In this document: positions 49,505-58,819 of the stretch, in pieces
Numbering within the stretch: position 1 is the first letter of the stretch
Layout: each line of letters opens with the position of its first letter
Assembly: GCA_049889095.1 (NCBI GenBank)
Contig: JBLJFK010000001.1
DNA length: 64,000 nt
Direction: 5' to 3' (one strand)
From: Ewingella sp049889095
GTDB lineage: Bacteria; Pseudomonadota; Gammaproteobacteria; Enterobacterales; Enterobacteriaceae
Notes under the pieces: model-generated
Databases searched by the model: none
What the model was told of the DNA's origin: nothing
What the model saw: only the letters and a program-made list of their open reading frames with translations
Translations under genes and position numbers: made by a program

Positions 49505-50359
49505 ATGAGTTATCAATGCCCTCTTTGTCATCAACCACTTATCCTTACCGAAAAGCAGTGGCGGTGCCCGCAAAATCATCAGTTTGATAATGCAAAAGAA
49601 GGGTATGTCAATTTGATGCCCGTACAGCATAAGCGGTCGAAACAACCGGGCGATAGTCCTGAGATGATGGCATCGCGGCGCAACTTTCTAGACGGCGGTC
49701 ATTACCAGCCTTTATGCGACCGTATCGCCGAATTGCTTGATGAGCTGCTGCCGGTGAAGGCCGAGTCATTGCTGGATATTGGCTGTGGGGAAGGGTACTA
49801 CACCACAGCGGTAGCCACCCGACTTATGCAGAACAGGACAATGTCTGTCTTTGGTCTGGATGTGGCGAAAGTCGCTATCCGCAATGCCGCGAAGCGCTAC
49901 CACAATGCACAGTTTTGTGTGGCTTCCAGCCATCGCCTGCCGTTTGCTGCTCAATCACTCGATGCTGTCCTGCGCATCTACGCGCCCTGCAAGGCAGGAG
50001 AGCTGTTTCGCGCAGTGAAGCCCGGTGGTCTGGTTCTGACCGTGGCCCCCGGACCTCGTCATTTGTATCAACTGAAGGCTTGTATTTATTCTGACGTACA
50101 GTTACATGAAGAGATAGATGAGCAATTGGAAGGCTTTGAGCGCATTCGTTCGGAGAGCCTGGCGTATCCGATGATGCTGAATGGCGAACAGGCCTTTGAC
50201 CTATTGCAGATGACGCCGTTTGCGTGGCGAGCCACCGAAGAGGTGGGCGCTACATTGAGGAACGAGGATACATTTTTGTGTGAAACAGATTTCATCATCA
50301 GACTACATCAGCGCAAATCTGATAATGCACCAGCAGTAATGTCAGCCGATATAGCCTAA
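49505..50359 (+). CDS. rlmA: 23S rRNA (guanine-N1)-methyltransferase RlmA
   Basis: A 284-residue protein that methylates G745 of 23S rRNA. The N-terminal zinc finger (YQCPLCHQPLILTEKQWRCP) and QFDNAKEGYVNLMPVQHKRS match E. coli RlmA; the SAM site is LLDIGCGEGYYTTAVATRL. ATG 49505 is chosen because the zinc finger begins there; the frame open from 49457 adds a spurious leader. Its end overlaps the convergent mntP end. Confidence 0.92.
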   Translation: MSYQCPLCHQPLILTEKQWRCPQNHQFDNAKEGYVNLMPVQHKRSKQPGDSPEMMASRRNFLDGGHYQPLCDRIAELLDELLPVKAESLLDIGCGEGYYTTAVATRLMQNRTMSVFGLDVAKVAIRNAAKRYHNAQFCVASSHRLPFAAQSLDAVLRIYAPCKAGELFRAVKPGGLVLTVAPGPRHLYQLKACIYSDVQLHEEIDEQLEGFERIRSESLAYPMMLNGEQAFDLLQMTPFAWRATEEVGATLRNEDTFLCETDFIIRLHQRKSDNAPAVMSADIA

Positions 50360-50914
50360 ATGTTCCAGCAGGATATTAAAGCCAATACCTATAAGCACTA
50401 CGCCTCCCAGTACTTCTGCCCATTTACCCATTAATGGGCCAATAAACCTACCGAGCATAATACCCAGGGTGGCCATAATCATGGTGGCCATGCCAATAAA
50501 TAATGCGGTATGGATGATATTGACCTGCAGAAAGGCCAGCCCTACGCCGATCGCCATTGCATCGAGGCTGGTGCCGACTGCCGTAAGCACCAGTATCCAG
50601 AAGCCGTGGCTGCGCTGGTTGCTGCTCTCTTGTTCAGGTTTATTTTTCAGGCCTTCGGCAATCATACGAGCGCCAAGGATAAACAGCAGCGCGAATGCCA
50701 CCCAATGATCCCACGCCATAATGTATTTGCTGGCCACTAAACCAATGCCCCAGCCTATCAGCGGTGTGATCGCCTCGATGACACCAAAAATAAGTCCTGT
50801 GCGCAGTGCTTCAGTAAAGCGTGGGCGATGGAGTGAGGCACCTTTACCAATCGACGCTGCAAAAGCGTCCATCGACATGCCAAAAGCCAGAATAAGCGTT
50901 GCAGATAAATTCAC
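50342..50914 (-). CDS. mntP: manganese efflux pump MntP
   Basis: A 190-residue inner-membrane exporter with six helices. Signature: LAFGMSMDAFAASIGKGA and GTSLDAMAIGVGLAFL, whose aspartates bind Mn(II). It protects against manganese excess. The long leader holds a yybP-ykoY-type manganese riboswitch, as for E. coli mntP. Its 3' end overlaps rlmA by 18 bases. Confidence 0.95.
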   Translation of the reverse strand: MNLSATLILAFGMSMDAFAASIGKGASLHRPRFTEALRTGLIFGVIEAITPLIGWGIGLVASKYIMAWDHWVAFALLFILGARMIAEGLKNKPEQESSNQRSHGFWILVLTAVGTSLDAMAIGVGLAFLQVNIIHTALFIGMATMIMATLGIMLGRFIGPLMGKWAEVLGGVVLIGIGFNILLEHLGYIG

Positions 50915-50939
50915 GAGAGTAACCTCGGCTTGGTTTCCA

Positions 50940-51115
50940 TATAAGCGTAGCGCACCTCCAACTTCACGACGGAGCTACGCATCTATGGTCTCGCCAACCT
51001 TCTGGCTGCCCGCACCACGTTTTATTGTTAAAACGAGCATGTTGATACGGGCGTCTTTACACACACTTTGCACAGGGCAAATTGGTGAAAAAACCGGCTA
51101 CTCCCCAAATGACGG
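50940..51115 (-). promoter_or_regulatory. yybP-ykoY manganese riboswitch of mntP
   Basis: Read on the minus strand, ATTTGGGGAGTAGCCGG starts near 51109 and a GGCGAGACC segment lies at about 50986-50994, the conserved halves of the aptamer. A strong hairpin follows (GCGTAGC at 50974-50980 pairing with GCTACGC at 50945-50951), next to the mntP start, and may be the expression platform. Mn(II) binding should raise mntP expression. Confidence 0.85.
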
Positions 51116-51333
51116 CGCAACCATAACATAATATTTAAATTTAGAACAACAACAAATAAAATAAGGTTTAGTCTTTTTCAGATAATAATTTTCATTAAGT
51201 ACACACATTAATCACAGTGATTAAATAATAAGCTTACGGAATGTAGTTTTAATCAGTGATATTAATTTGTGGTTAAGTAATATGAATTAAATATAAGGCT
51301 ATCAAATATAGCTTATTGCATATTTTTTATAAT

Positions 51334-51792
51334 CTATTGATTTTGAATGATAAAATCATAAATGTTTTGTAGGTCATCTAGATTGTTTACCCGGATTAAC
51401 AACTTTCTTTGCTCTAGATCAAACACCAGGATGCCATCCTCGGAAAGATTCATCGCTTTGATACGGTCATAGGTGATGAAGACATTGGCGTAAAAAAAAC
51501 CGGTGGCTTTAAACAACATCTTTGGCCAGCGTATGAAAGAAATATAGAAGGCAATCAACGCCAGAGCGATTAATAAATAGTTAGTTATCGCCGTCCCATG
51601 TGCATTGATATTGTTGTAGAGCAAAATAACCAATAGACCGATGAAGATAATACAGTCCAACTTATTGCGCCGACGCAGATTTACCTTCAGGAGGGTGGTG
51701 CCTTTGTTCATTCCCATCAGGAACTCGTCGTAGATGGCGTAAGCCAGAAGCAGCAGAGAGAAAAGAGCGAGGACGATATCGGTGACGGACAT
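51334..51792 (-). CDS. yobD: YobD family membrane protein (UPF0266, DUF986)
   Basis: A 152-residue protein with three hydrophobic segments (TDIVLALFSLLLLAYAIYD; LDCIIFIGLLVILLYNN; YLLIALALIAFYISFI) and a conserved soluble end (YDRIKAMNLSEDGILVFDLE, QRKLLIRVNNLDDLQNIYDF). It matches E. coli YobD in sequence and position after manXYZ. Function unknown. About 220 bases of AT-rich DNA separate it from the mntP riboswitch. Confidence 0.9.
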   Translation of the reverse strand: MSVTDIVLALFSLLLLAYAIYDEFLMGMNKGTTLLKVNLRRRNKLDCIIFIGLLVILLYNNINAHGTAITNYLLIALALIAFYISFIRWPKMLFKATGFFYANVFITYDRIKAMNLSEDGILVFDLEQRKLLIRVNNLDDLQNIYDFIIQNQ

Positions 51793-51894
51793 GAAACTTC
51801 TCCAGCGAACTTACCGGGCGTATGGCCGGCGGGACAACATAATAGCCCAATGATCAGGTCAACATTTTTATTACTTAACGCGACTAAACTGACA

Positions 51895-51926
51895 TAAAAA
51901 AAACCGGGGGAGCATGTCCCCCGGTT
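51895..51926 (-). terminator. terminator of the manXYZ operon
   Basis: Ten-base arms AACCGGGGGA and TCCCCCGGTT round a GCATG loop, followed on the minus strand by a run of T. Confidence 0.92.
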
Positions 51927-51936
51927 CTGTCTGCTA

Positions 51937-52794
51937 TCAAAGACCCAGCAGGCCAATCCAGTAGCCAAAGATACCAATGGCAAAGAAGCCGATGATGATC
52001 CATAGAGCATTAACTTTACGACGCAACAGCCACATACACCCAAAGGTCAGTAATAGCGGGACCAGGCCCGGCATTAACTGATCGAGGATTGTCTGTACTG
52101 TTGTTACCGTCGTGTGACCGGTTTGGTCGGTTATCCTCGATACCACTAATGGAATATTGACGTGCGTCCATTTGTTAACCAAGGCTCCCATGACAAAGAG
52201 GCCAAGAATCGATGCCCCCTCGGTGAGCTTTTGCAGGAACCCGCCGCCCATATCGTTAACGATATTGACGCCTTTGGTGTAGCCGTATGCCACGCCGTAA
52301 TAACGGGTCAACAACCGTACCAGGTTAAACAGGATGAAGAACAGCAAAGGTCCGAGCAGGCTACCGCTCATCGCAATACCGGCCCCCAGTGCTGCGAACA
52401 CCGGTCGAACTGTACCCCAAAAGATCGGGTCACCAACACCTGCCAGCGGCCCCATAAGGCCGACTTTCAGGCCGTTGATTGCCGCGTCATCAATTGGCGC
52501 ACCATTGGCACGTTGTTCTTCCATCGCCAGCGTCACCCCAAGTACAGGGGCTGCAACGTATGGATGGGTATTAAAGAACTCCAGGTGACGCTTAATAGCG
52601 GCTTTGCGTGCATCGTTATTTTCAGGATAGAGGCGACGGATCGCCGGCACCATGCAATAACAAAAACCCAATGCCTGCATACGTTCGAAGTTCCATGAAC
52701 CCTGGAACAGATTCGAGCGCATGAACACACCGCGGATATCACCCGGCGTCAGTTTTTTTTCTGGGGTTTGGCTAACTGCAGTTTGATCAACCAT
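51937..52794 (-). CDS. manZ: mannose PTS IID component ManZ
   Basis: A 285-residue membrane component of the mannose/glucosamine phosphotransferase system. It is nearly the same as E. coli ManZ: LTPGDIRGVFMRSNLFQGSW, GVTLAMEEQRANGAPIDDAA, MGPLAGVGDPIFWGTVRPVF. ManZ and ManY form the sugar channel. ATG 52794 is taken over GTG 52803 because the family starts MVD. It is the last gene of the operon. Confidence 0.95.
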   Translation of the reverse strand: MVDQTAVSQTPEKKLTPGDIRGVFMRSNLFQGSWNFERMQALGFCYCMVPAIRRLYPENNDARKAAIKRHLEFFNTHPYVAAPVLGVTLAMEEQRANGAPIDDAAINGLKVGLMGPLAGVGDPIFWGTVRPVFAALGAGIAMSGSLLGPLLFFILFNLVRLLTRYYGVAYGYTKGVNIVNDMGGGFLQKLTEGASILGLFVMGALVNKWTHVNIPLVVSRITDQTGHTTVTTVQTILDQLMPGLVPLLLTFGCMWLLRRKVNALWIIIGFFAIGIFGYWIGLLGL

Positions 52795-52805
52795 TTCTTT
52801 CACCC

Positions 52806-53606
52806 TTAATCCAATTCGTTATCGAGATCGTTAACACCCTGTGCTGGTCCCGCTGCGTTAGCAGACTTGTTGTACTTAGGACTCAACTGGATGTACAGGA
52901 TTGCCATAACCACACCAATCACACCCAGAGCAACCAGGTTGAAGTTGGTGAAAGCAGCGGTAACGAAACCGAGGTAGAAGAATGGCATCAAATAGCCAGC
53001 GCGCATCATGTTGATGACCATCGCATAACCGACAACGACAATCATGCCGCCTGCGATGTTCAAGCCATTGGTGACGACTGCAGGAATGGAAGAAAGCATT
53101 ACCTGGACAACTTCGGTACCAACGGAGACAGCCACGATGACGGCAGGGATAGCAATACGCATGGCCTGCAGGATCAGCGCCGAGACGTGGATCCAGGACA
53201 GCGTGCTTAAATTACCGCGTTCAGCCGCACTGTCTGCCGCATGCTGGAAAGCCACGGTGATAGTACGAACGATGATGGTAAGAACCTGGCCAGCGGCCGC
53301 CAGAGGGATGGCAAGGGCAATACCCGCACCGACCGACTGACCACCCGCGATAACCAGAATGGTTGAAATAATTGAGGCGAGGGCGGCATCGGGCGCCACG
53401 GCGGCACCAATGTTCATCCAACCCAGAGCAATCATTTCCAACGTACCGCCGATAATGATCCCGGTTTTCATGTCGCCGAGAATAATACCGATTAACGTAC
53501 AAGCCACCAGAGGACGGTGGAACTGAAACTCATCCAGGATGGAGTCCATCCCGGAAATACATGCAACAATAAATATCAGCACAATCTGTAGTGTGGTGAT
53601 CTCCAT
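52806..53606 (-). CDS. manY: mannose PTS IIC component ManY
   Basis: A 266-residue permease with several membrane helices: MEITTLQIVLIFIVACISG, DEFQFHRPLVACTLIGIILG and GGTLEMIALGWMNIGAAVAP. It carries the substrate channel with ManZ and is also used by lambda DNA entry and some bacteriocins in E. coli. ATG 53606 matches the family start; the frame to 53654 is a leader. Confidence 0.95.
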   Translation of the reverse strand: MEITTLQIVLIFIVACISGMDSILDEFQFHRPLVACTLIGIILGDMKTGIIIGGTLEMIALGWMNIGAAVAPDAALASIISTILVIAGGQSVGAGIALAIPLAAAGQVLTIIVRTITVAFQHAADSAAERGNLSTLSWIHVSALILQAMRIAIPAVIVAVSVGTEVVQVMLSSIPAVVTNGLNIAGGMIVVVGYAMVINMMRAGYLMPFFYLGFVTAAFTNFNLVALGVIGVVMAILYIQLSPKYNKSANAAGPAQGVNDLDNELD

Positions 53607-53700
53607 TGCACTTCTCCTATGACCAAAAAACGCTGAGTAAAATAAGCTCATCAAAAACAGACAACGCGAGGGAATCTGCTGTTTTAATTCGCTGAGTTTA

Positions 53701-54672
53701 TTAATTCATTTTATTAATGAGATCCATCATCTTCAGGCGGGAATCGGAAGAGACTTTTCGCACCTCAAGCTCAATACCTTTTGCATTCAATTGCTTGAAT
53801 GCTTCGATATCTTTTTCATCAAGGGAAACGGCATTATTAACCTGAGTTTTCCCCTGACGGAATGCCATACCGCCGATGTTCACCGAAGTGATGTTGACTC
53901 CACCTTCAACAACGCGCAGGACGTCAGTTGGGTTGGTGAATAACAACATGACGCGATCGGCAGCATATTTGGGGTTGTTATAGACGCGAATAGCTTTAGC
54001 AACATCAACAACATGAGCAGTGACGCCCGGAGGGGCAACCTGAGTCAGCAATGTTTTACGCATATGGTCAGCAGCAACTTCATCACTCACCACAATAATG
54101 CGGTTCACATTGGTTTCTTTGGTCCAGCGAGTTGCAACCTGACCATGAATCAAGCGGTCATCGATTCGGGCCAGGCCAATTTTCATGTGATCGTTTGGAC
54201 CTAATGCTTTAGCGGGAGCGACAGCTTTAGGTGGTGTGACTGCTGGTTGAGTAGCAGCAGCAGGCGCTTCTGGCTCGGGGGTTTTCAGGGCTTTGACACC
54301 GATACGTCCAGTTTCCACGGCGATGCCGACCAATTCTGCAAACGTGGGGTTGTCATCCCGCGCCATGAAGGTTTCCGTCAACATAGGAATATTGACCCCG
54401 GTGACAACTTCATAGTTTTCTTTATCGATAACGATACGGCTGGCGGCATTGAACGGGCTGCCTCCCCAGGTATCGACCAGAAAAAGAACGCCGCTACTGG
54501 TATCAAGCCCGCCCAGCTTTGCCGTGTATTTCTCAATCAATGTTTCGGCATTTTCGCCGGGAACGAAATCAATAAAGGCGACGTTATTTTGTTCACCTAA
54601 AATCATTTCCGCCGTTTTCAGAAGCTGTTCAGCTGCTGACCCATGCGTGCCGATGATAATAGCAATACTCAC
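53701..54672 (-). CDS. manX: mannose PTS IIAB component ManX
   Basis: A 323-residue cytoplasmic phosphocarrier. The IIA domain has phosphorylated His10 in GTHGSAAEQ; an Ala-Pro linker spans about 133-157; the IIB domain has His176 in DDRLIHGQVATRW. It passes phosphate from HPr to the incoming sugar. Same length as in E. coli. An operator-like palindrome lies about 220 bases upstream. Confidence 0.96.
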   Translation of the reverse strand: MSIAIIIGTHGSAAEQLLKTAEMILGEQNNVAFIDFVPGENAETLIEKYTAKLGGLDTSSGVLFLVDTWGGSPFNAASRIVIDKENYEVVTGVNIPMLTETFMARDDNPTFAELVGIAVETGRIGVKALKTPEPEAPAAATQPAVTPPKAVAPAKALGPNDHMKIGLARIDDRLIHGQVATRWTKETNVNRIIVVSDEVAADHMRKTLLTQVAPPGVTAHVVDVAKAIRVYNNPKYAADRVMLLFTNPTDVLRVVEGGVNITSVNIGGMAFRQGKTQVNNAVSLDEKDIEAFKQLNAKGIELEVRKVSSDSRLKMMDLINKMN

Positions 54673-55283
54673 TCGCTACCTCCTCTGTTAACCCACCAAG
54701 GGTTATGCACATAATTGATGGTGCTGATGCATTCGCCGCTTTTATTTCTTCAGCGAATGTTTGCTGTCCTTACGTAATGTTCTAGGAGTGACTGACTCAG
54801 AACGTCCTTGCGTGTAAGGCGTTACTTTCTGATAAACAATAAAAAAGACGTACTGCAGAATCTCAACAGGTTGTACGACCTGATTTATTTTAGTCTGTGA
54901 AAAAATAAATTTTGTGACTCCGGTCTGCTATTGAAAGACCTGCAGCGAGGGCGTTAACACATTGCTGGTAAAAACAGCATAGGTGTTACAAAACGATGCT
55001 GCTTGTAAAAAAACGCTCTTTTCCAGTTTGATGATTCCTGATAGAGTTGTTTTCCAAATAATTGAACAGGAGTATCGGGCCCCAACCCTCCTTATGGACT
55101 GTCACCGACGTCACTTATCTTCTATTTTTTCACCTCTTTTTTCCGGCAACTTCACCTCTTCAGGTCGGGTTATCGTCGCATTGAAAGCGTTTTCACTGAT
55201 CCCCGCCGATCACTGCCCACGGACAATGTCTGATGGGAACGTATTGCGTCTTTTTTCTCCTTCTGCTCATAACGAGGCCTGAT
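54673..55283. other. divergent intergenic region between manX and yoaE
   Basis: About 610 bases. It contains the Mlc/NagC-like palindrome at 54883-54910 and an imperfect hairpin at about 54953-54988 (TAACAC and GTGTTA ends). The yoaE side (55019-55283) is a long leader with a frame open from 55233 in phase with yoaE, but the family start is at 55284. No independent gene seen. Confidence 0.5.
54883..54910. promoter_or_regulatory. Mlc/NagC-like operator upstream of manX
   Basis: ATTTATTTT and AAAATAAAT form nine-base perfect arms round a ten-base centre (AGTCTGTGAA). The AT-rich arms and spacing fit ROK-family (Mlc, NagC) operators, and E. coli manXYZ is repressed by Mlc. Confidence 0.55.
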
Positions 55284-56840
55284 ATGGAATTTTTAATGGA
55301 CCCTTCGATTTGGGTCGGTTTACTGACACTGATTGTTCTGGAAATTGTTCTGGGCATCGACAACTTGGTGTTTATTGCCATCCTGGCTGACAAACTGCCG
55401 CCGAAGCAGCGTGATAAAGCCCGCATCATCGGTTTGTCCCTGGCGCTGATTATGCGTCTTGGCCTGTTGTCGCTTATCTCATGGATGGTCAAACTGACGA
55501 CGCCGTTGTTTAGTATCGCGCAGTTCAGCTTCTCAGGACGTGACCTCATTTTGCTTTTGGGTGGTGTATTCTTGCTGTTCAAAGCCACGACTGAACTGCA
55601 TGAGCGGCTGGAAGGGCAGGAAAGCCATGGCGGTAATAATCGTGGTTATGCCAGTTTTTGGTCGGTAGTGGCGCAGATTGTAGTGCTAGACGCTGTCTTC
55701 TCTCTCGATGCGGTGATCACCGCGGTCGGGATGGTGAATAATCTGGCGGTTATGATGACAGCAGTGGTGATCGCCATGGGCGTGATGCTACTGGCCTCCA
55801 AAGCGCTGACGCGCTTTGTGAACAACCATCCGACCGTGGTCGTGCTCTGTCTGAGCTTCTTGTTGATGATCGGTTTGAGTCTGATTGCCGAAGGCTTTGG
55901 CTTCCATATTCCGAAAGGATATCTGTACGCTGCGATCGGCTTCTCAATTCTGATTGAAATGTTTAACCAGATTGCCCGCAGAAACTTCCTGAAGAGCCAG
56001 TCAAACCGTCCTTTGCGTGAGCGCACGGCAGAGGCTATTCAGCGTCTAATGGGCGGCAAGCGCCAGAATCAGGATGAGGACCATGCCGAGGCGCCTTCTC
56101 AGCGTGCATCGGAGACCTTTGCCGAAGAAGAGCGTCATATGATAAGCGGCGTTCTGACGCTGGCGTCACGTTCTCTGCGCAGCATCATGACGCCGCGCAC
56201 AGAGATCTCTTGGGTTGACTGTGAGCGTTCGCCGGCTGAGATCCGTATGCAACTGCTGGATACTCCGCACAGCTTGTTCCCGATTTGCCGTCATTCATTG
56301 GATGATGTAATCGGCGTGGTGCGTGCCAAAGATCTGCTGGTGGCATTGGAAAACGGTGAAAACATCGTGGCTTTTGCAGAGAAAACGCCGCCAATTGTCG
56401 TGCCGGAAACCATGGATGTTATCAACCTGCTGGCTGTATTGCGCAGGGCAAGAGGGCGTCTGGTGGTGGTTAGCAACGAGTTTGGCGTTATTCAGGGATT
56501 GGTTACACCACTGGACGTTCTTGAGGCGATTGCCGGTGAGTTCCCGGATGAAGATGAAACGCCTGATTTGATTGTTGACGGTGACGGCTGGATTGCCAAG
56601 GGCGGTACTGACCTGCACTTGTTGCAACAACTGCTCGATACAGACGATCTGGTCAGCCCGACGGCAGATTACTCCTCTCTGGCTGGTTTCTTATTGGCTC
56701 AGTCAGGGCAGATGCCTGAGGCTGGGGAAATCATCTCCATGCCGCCGCTGACGTTTGAAATCCTCGACGTATCTGAGTACAGGATCGACCGCGTTCGTAT
56801 TACTAAAGCCAAAATGAGCGAGTGGGATGAAGGCGAATAG
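55284..56840 (+). CDS. yoaE: YoaE, TerC/CBS/CorC-domain membrane protein
   Basis: A 518-residue protein. The N-terminal TerC-like domain has about seven membrane helices (VGLLTLIVLEIVLGIDNLVF, DAVFSLDAVITAVGMVN). Two CBS domains follow at about residues 300-425 (MTPRTEISWVDCERSPAEIR; RARGRLVVVSNEFGVIQGLV). A CorC/HlyC-type C-terminal domain ends it (GWIAKGGTDLHLLQQLLD). TerC proteins export or handle metal ions such as manganese; the E. coli homologue is uncharacterised. ATG 55284 matches the E. coli start. Confidence 0.93.
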   Translation: MEFLMDPSIWVGLLTLIVLEIVLGIDNLVFIAILADKLPPKQRDKARIIGLSLALIMRLGLLSLISWMVKLTTPLFSIAQFSFSGRDLILLLGGVFLLFKATTELHERLEGQESHGGNNRGYASFWSVVAQIVVLDAVFSLDAVITAVGMVNNLAVMMTAVVIAMGVMLLASKALTRFVNNHPTVVVLCLSFLLMIGLSLIAEGFGFHIPKGYLYAAIGFSILIEMFNQIARRNFLKSQSNRPLRERTAEAIQRLMGGKRQNQDEDHAEAPSQRASETFAEEERHMISGVLTLASRSLRSIMTPRTEISWVDCERSPAEIRMQLLDTPHSLFPICRHSLDDVIGVVRAKDLLVALENGENIVAFAEKTPPIVVPETMDVINLLAVLRRARGRLVVVSNEFGVIQGLVTPLDVLEAIAGEFPDEDETPDLIVDGDGWIAKGGTDLHLLQQLLDTDDLVSPTADYSSLAGFLLAQSGQMPEAGEIISMPPLTFEILDVSEYRIDRVRITKAKMSEWDEGE

Positions 56841-56870
56841 CCTGATATACCACGTTTTATCTCAATGCCA

Positions 56871-56895
56871 ACGGCGACTTCGGTCGCCGTTTTTT
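56871..56895 (+). terminator. intrinsic terminator after yoaE
   Basis: ACGGCGAC-TTCG-GTCGCCGT hairpin followed by five T residues. Confidence 0.95.
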
Positions 56896-56910
56896 ATACT
56901 TTAATGTGAT

Positions 56911-58482
56911 TCAGCGCATTGATGAAAAGACATCGTTTTCATAGTGTTCTAGCCATAATGGGAAAATATCAATCGGCATCGGGCGGGCAAAATAGTAGCC
57001 CTGCAAAGAATCAACCCCACGCTCACGCATATAATCGGCCTGCTCTCGGGTCTCAACGCCTTCAGCAATCAGCTTCAGTTTCAGACGTTGTCCCAGGGTA
57101 ATGATGGTATCGGTGACCGCTGCATTGATGGCATCGGTTCCGATGGACGCTGTAAAAGCACGATCGATCTTCAACACGTCGGGGGTGAGGGTTTTCAGAT
57201 AGCTAAGTGAGCTGTGACCCGTGCCGAAATCATCAATGGCCAGCATAATACCCATCTCTCTTAGGGCGTGGGTCTGTTCGGTCGTCAGCTCCTGTAAGTG
57301 CGTGCGTTCAGTGAGCTCCAGCATCAGTGATAACTGAGGCTCCGCGGATAACCACAGCCGACGAATATCATCGACGATCACCATGTCGGTGAAGTGCTGC
57401 GCAGCAACGTTGATGCTGATGTAAAAATCTGGCCGTGCCGGGAACAATGCAAAATTCTCACTCACCTGTTTCAGCAGATAACGGGTGAGGGGAATGATCA
57501 AGCCATGTTGTTCAGCCAGCGGAATAAATACATCCGGGGATACCCACTCCTGACGGTGGTTTTTCCAGCGCATCAGTGTTTCAACTCCGACACAACGACC
57601 GTCTGCGCTGTTAATAATCGGCTGACAGTAGACCTGAAATTCGCGGTGAGAAATAGCGTAGTTCATAGGATAAGCGAGGCTCATCCGGCTGCCCAAAAGC
57701 AGGTAGACAGCAAAGGCGGCCAGCAGGCTGATGAGCAGCGATAGCGGCATATGCGTGGATAATTCACTCCAGGCCAGCGTGGTTGCGTCATTACCATAAA
57801 TGGAAACTGAGAAGTCGTAACTGCCAGAACGTGAAGACACTATTGGTGTCTGCTCAAGCGCGTTGCGCGGGATGATCTGATTTTTATCATACTCCAGGCT
57901 TTTATTTAGCACGTTGAGCACAATACTGTTGGCATAGGGGGGCTGGGGTTCAAGCAGGAAATTGCCCAGCACACCAATGTTATACACAAAAAGCAGACCA
58001 TTACGGTTATCAGCGCCTTCAGGACGCCATAATACCAGCGTTGGGATGGCGTCACGGGTCGTTATCGAGGTACGAAGCTGAAGATGGCTGGCGCCAAGCG
58101 CCAACTGAGGCAATAGCTGATTGAAATCGTAATTCACTGAACCTGCGAGACTGGAGCAGAGGACTTTGCCATCCCTGACCAGCGCAATAGTGCGTAGTGT
58201 CTGTAATCGTGCCACCATCTGTTGCAGCATGGGCTGCTGCGATAAACAATTTTGGCCGGGCTGAATGAGCGGGGCGAAGGCGACCGAAGTGGCAGGTTGT
58301 AACAATGTTTCCAATTTTTGAATCGTGTGGCGGGCAATACGCTGCTGGTCTTGATTGATCACCCGCCTTTGTTCATAGATGCGGATGCTTAGGATCAGGA
58401 TGAGTGTGAGCAACCCGACAGCTGCAGCCAGAGCCAGGCGATAGTAGCGATATTTCGCGAGCGCAATCTGGTTGAAATACAT
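56911..58482 (-). CDS. pdeD: c-di-GMP phosphodiesterase with CSS sensor, PdeD-like
   Basis: A 523-residue inner-membrane enzyme. One membrane helix (YYRLALAAAVGLLTLILILS), a periplasmic CSS domain with C-S-S near residues 110-112 (KVLCSSLAG), a second helix near 245, then an EAL domain with ETLMRW in place of EALLRW, INVAAQH, DDFGTGHSSLSYL and IAEGVETREQ. It hydrolyses c-di-GMP to pGpG; in CSS proteins disulfide state controls activity. Position and sequence match E. coli yoaD. Confidence 0.88.
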   Translation of the reverse strand: MYFNQIALAKYRYYRLALAAAVGLLTLILILSIRIYEQRRVINQDQQRIARHTIQKLETLLQPATSVAFAPLIQPGQNCLSQQPMLQQMVARLQTLRTIALVRDGKVLCSSLAGSVNYDFNQLLPQLALGASHLQLRTSITTRDAIPTLVLWRPEGADNRNGLLFVYNIGVLGNFLLEPQPPYANSIVLNVLNKSLEYDKNQIIPRNALEQTPIVSSRSGSYDFSVSIYGNDATTLAWSELSTHMPLSLLISLLAAFAVYLLLGSRMSLAYPMNYAISHREFQVYCQPIINSADGRCVGVETLMRWKNHRQEWVSPDVFIPLAEQHGLIIPLTRYLLKQVSENFALFPARPDFYISINVAAQHFTDMVIVDDIRRLWLSAEPQLSLMLELTERTHLQELTTEQTHALREMGIMLAIDDFGTGHSSLSYLKTLTPDVLKIDRAFTASIGTDAINAAVTDTIITLGQRLKLKLIAEGVETREQADYMRERGVDSLQGYYFARPMPIDIFPLWLEHYENDVFSSMR

Positions 58483-58819
58483 CCGGATAATCCTTGTGTT
58501 TCATTATTTTCAAAGATAGTGACACCGTCACTTATAATTACCTTTGTTCTTACCTTTACTGTTATAGCAGCTTATTGGTTTTATTGAGTTTTTGTAAGTA
58601 AAAAAGATTAGGGAACTGTGTTTTTCGAGATGATCAGAATGCCGCAGCATGAAGGCCAAATGCAATACTCTGAAATGGATGTTCCAGATAATACAGAGGG
58701 TTTTTGTTAATAGAGGTGATATTACCGTACACATCGCTGTGTAAAACATTTTCTGCGGCAGCATCCCGATTCTCATGAAGAAAACAGGATGCTGCTCAGA
58801 GATTAGGCGTTAGACTGAT
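58483..58819. other. intergenic region upstream of pdeD
   Basis: About 340 AT-rich bases between the pdeD start and the sdaA stop, both leftward. It should hold the pdeD promoter and the sdaA terminator. An 82-codon leftward frame at 58528-58776 has no ribosome site or recognisable product. Confidence 0.4.

Noticed and set aside
51716..52043. 108-codon minus-strand frame overlapping manZ and yobD
   Set aside because: It crosses the operon terminator and shadows two conserved genes.
52162..52698. 178-codon plus-strand frame opposite manZ
   Set aside because: manZ is nearly identical to its E. coli counterpart, so this is a shadow frame of a conserved gene.
58528..58776. 82-codon minus-strand frame before sdaA
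   Set aside because: AT-rich non-coding composition, no ribosome site and no recognisable sequence.
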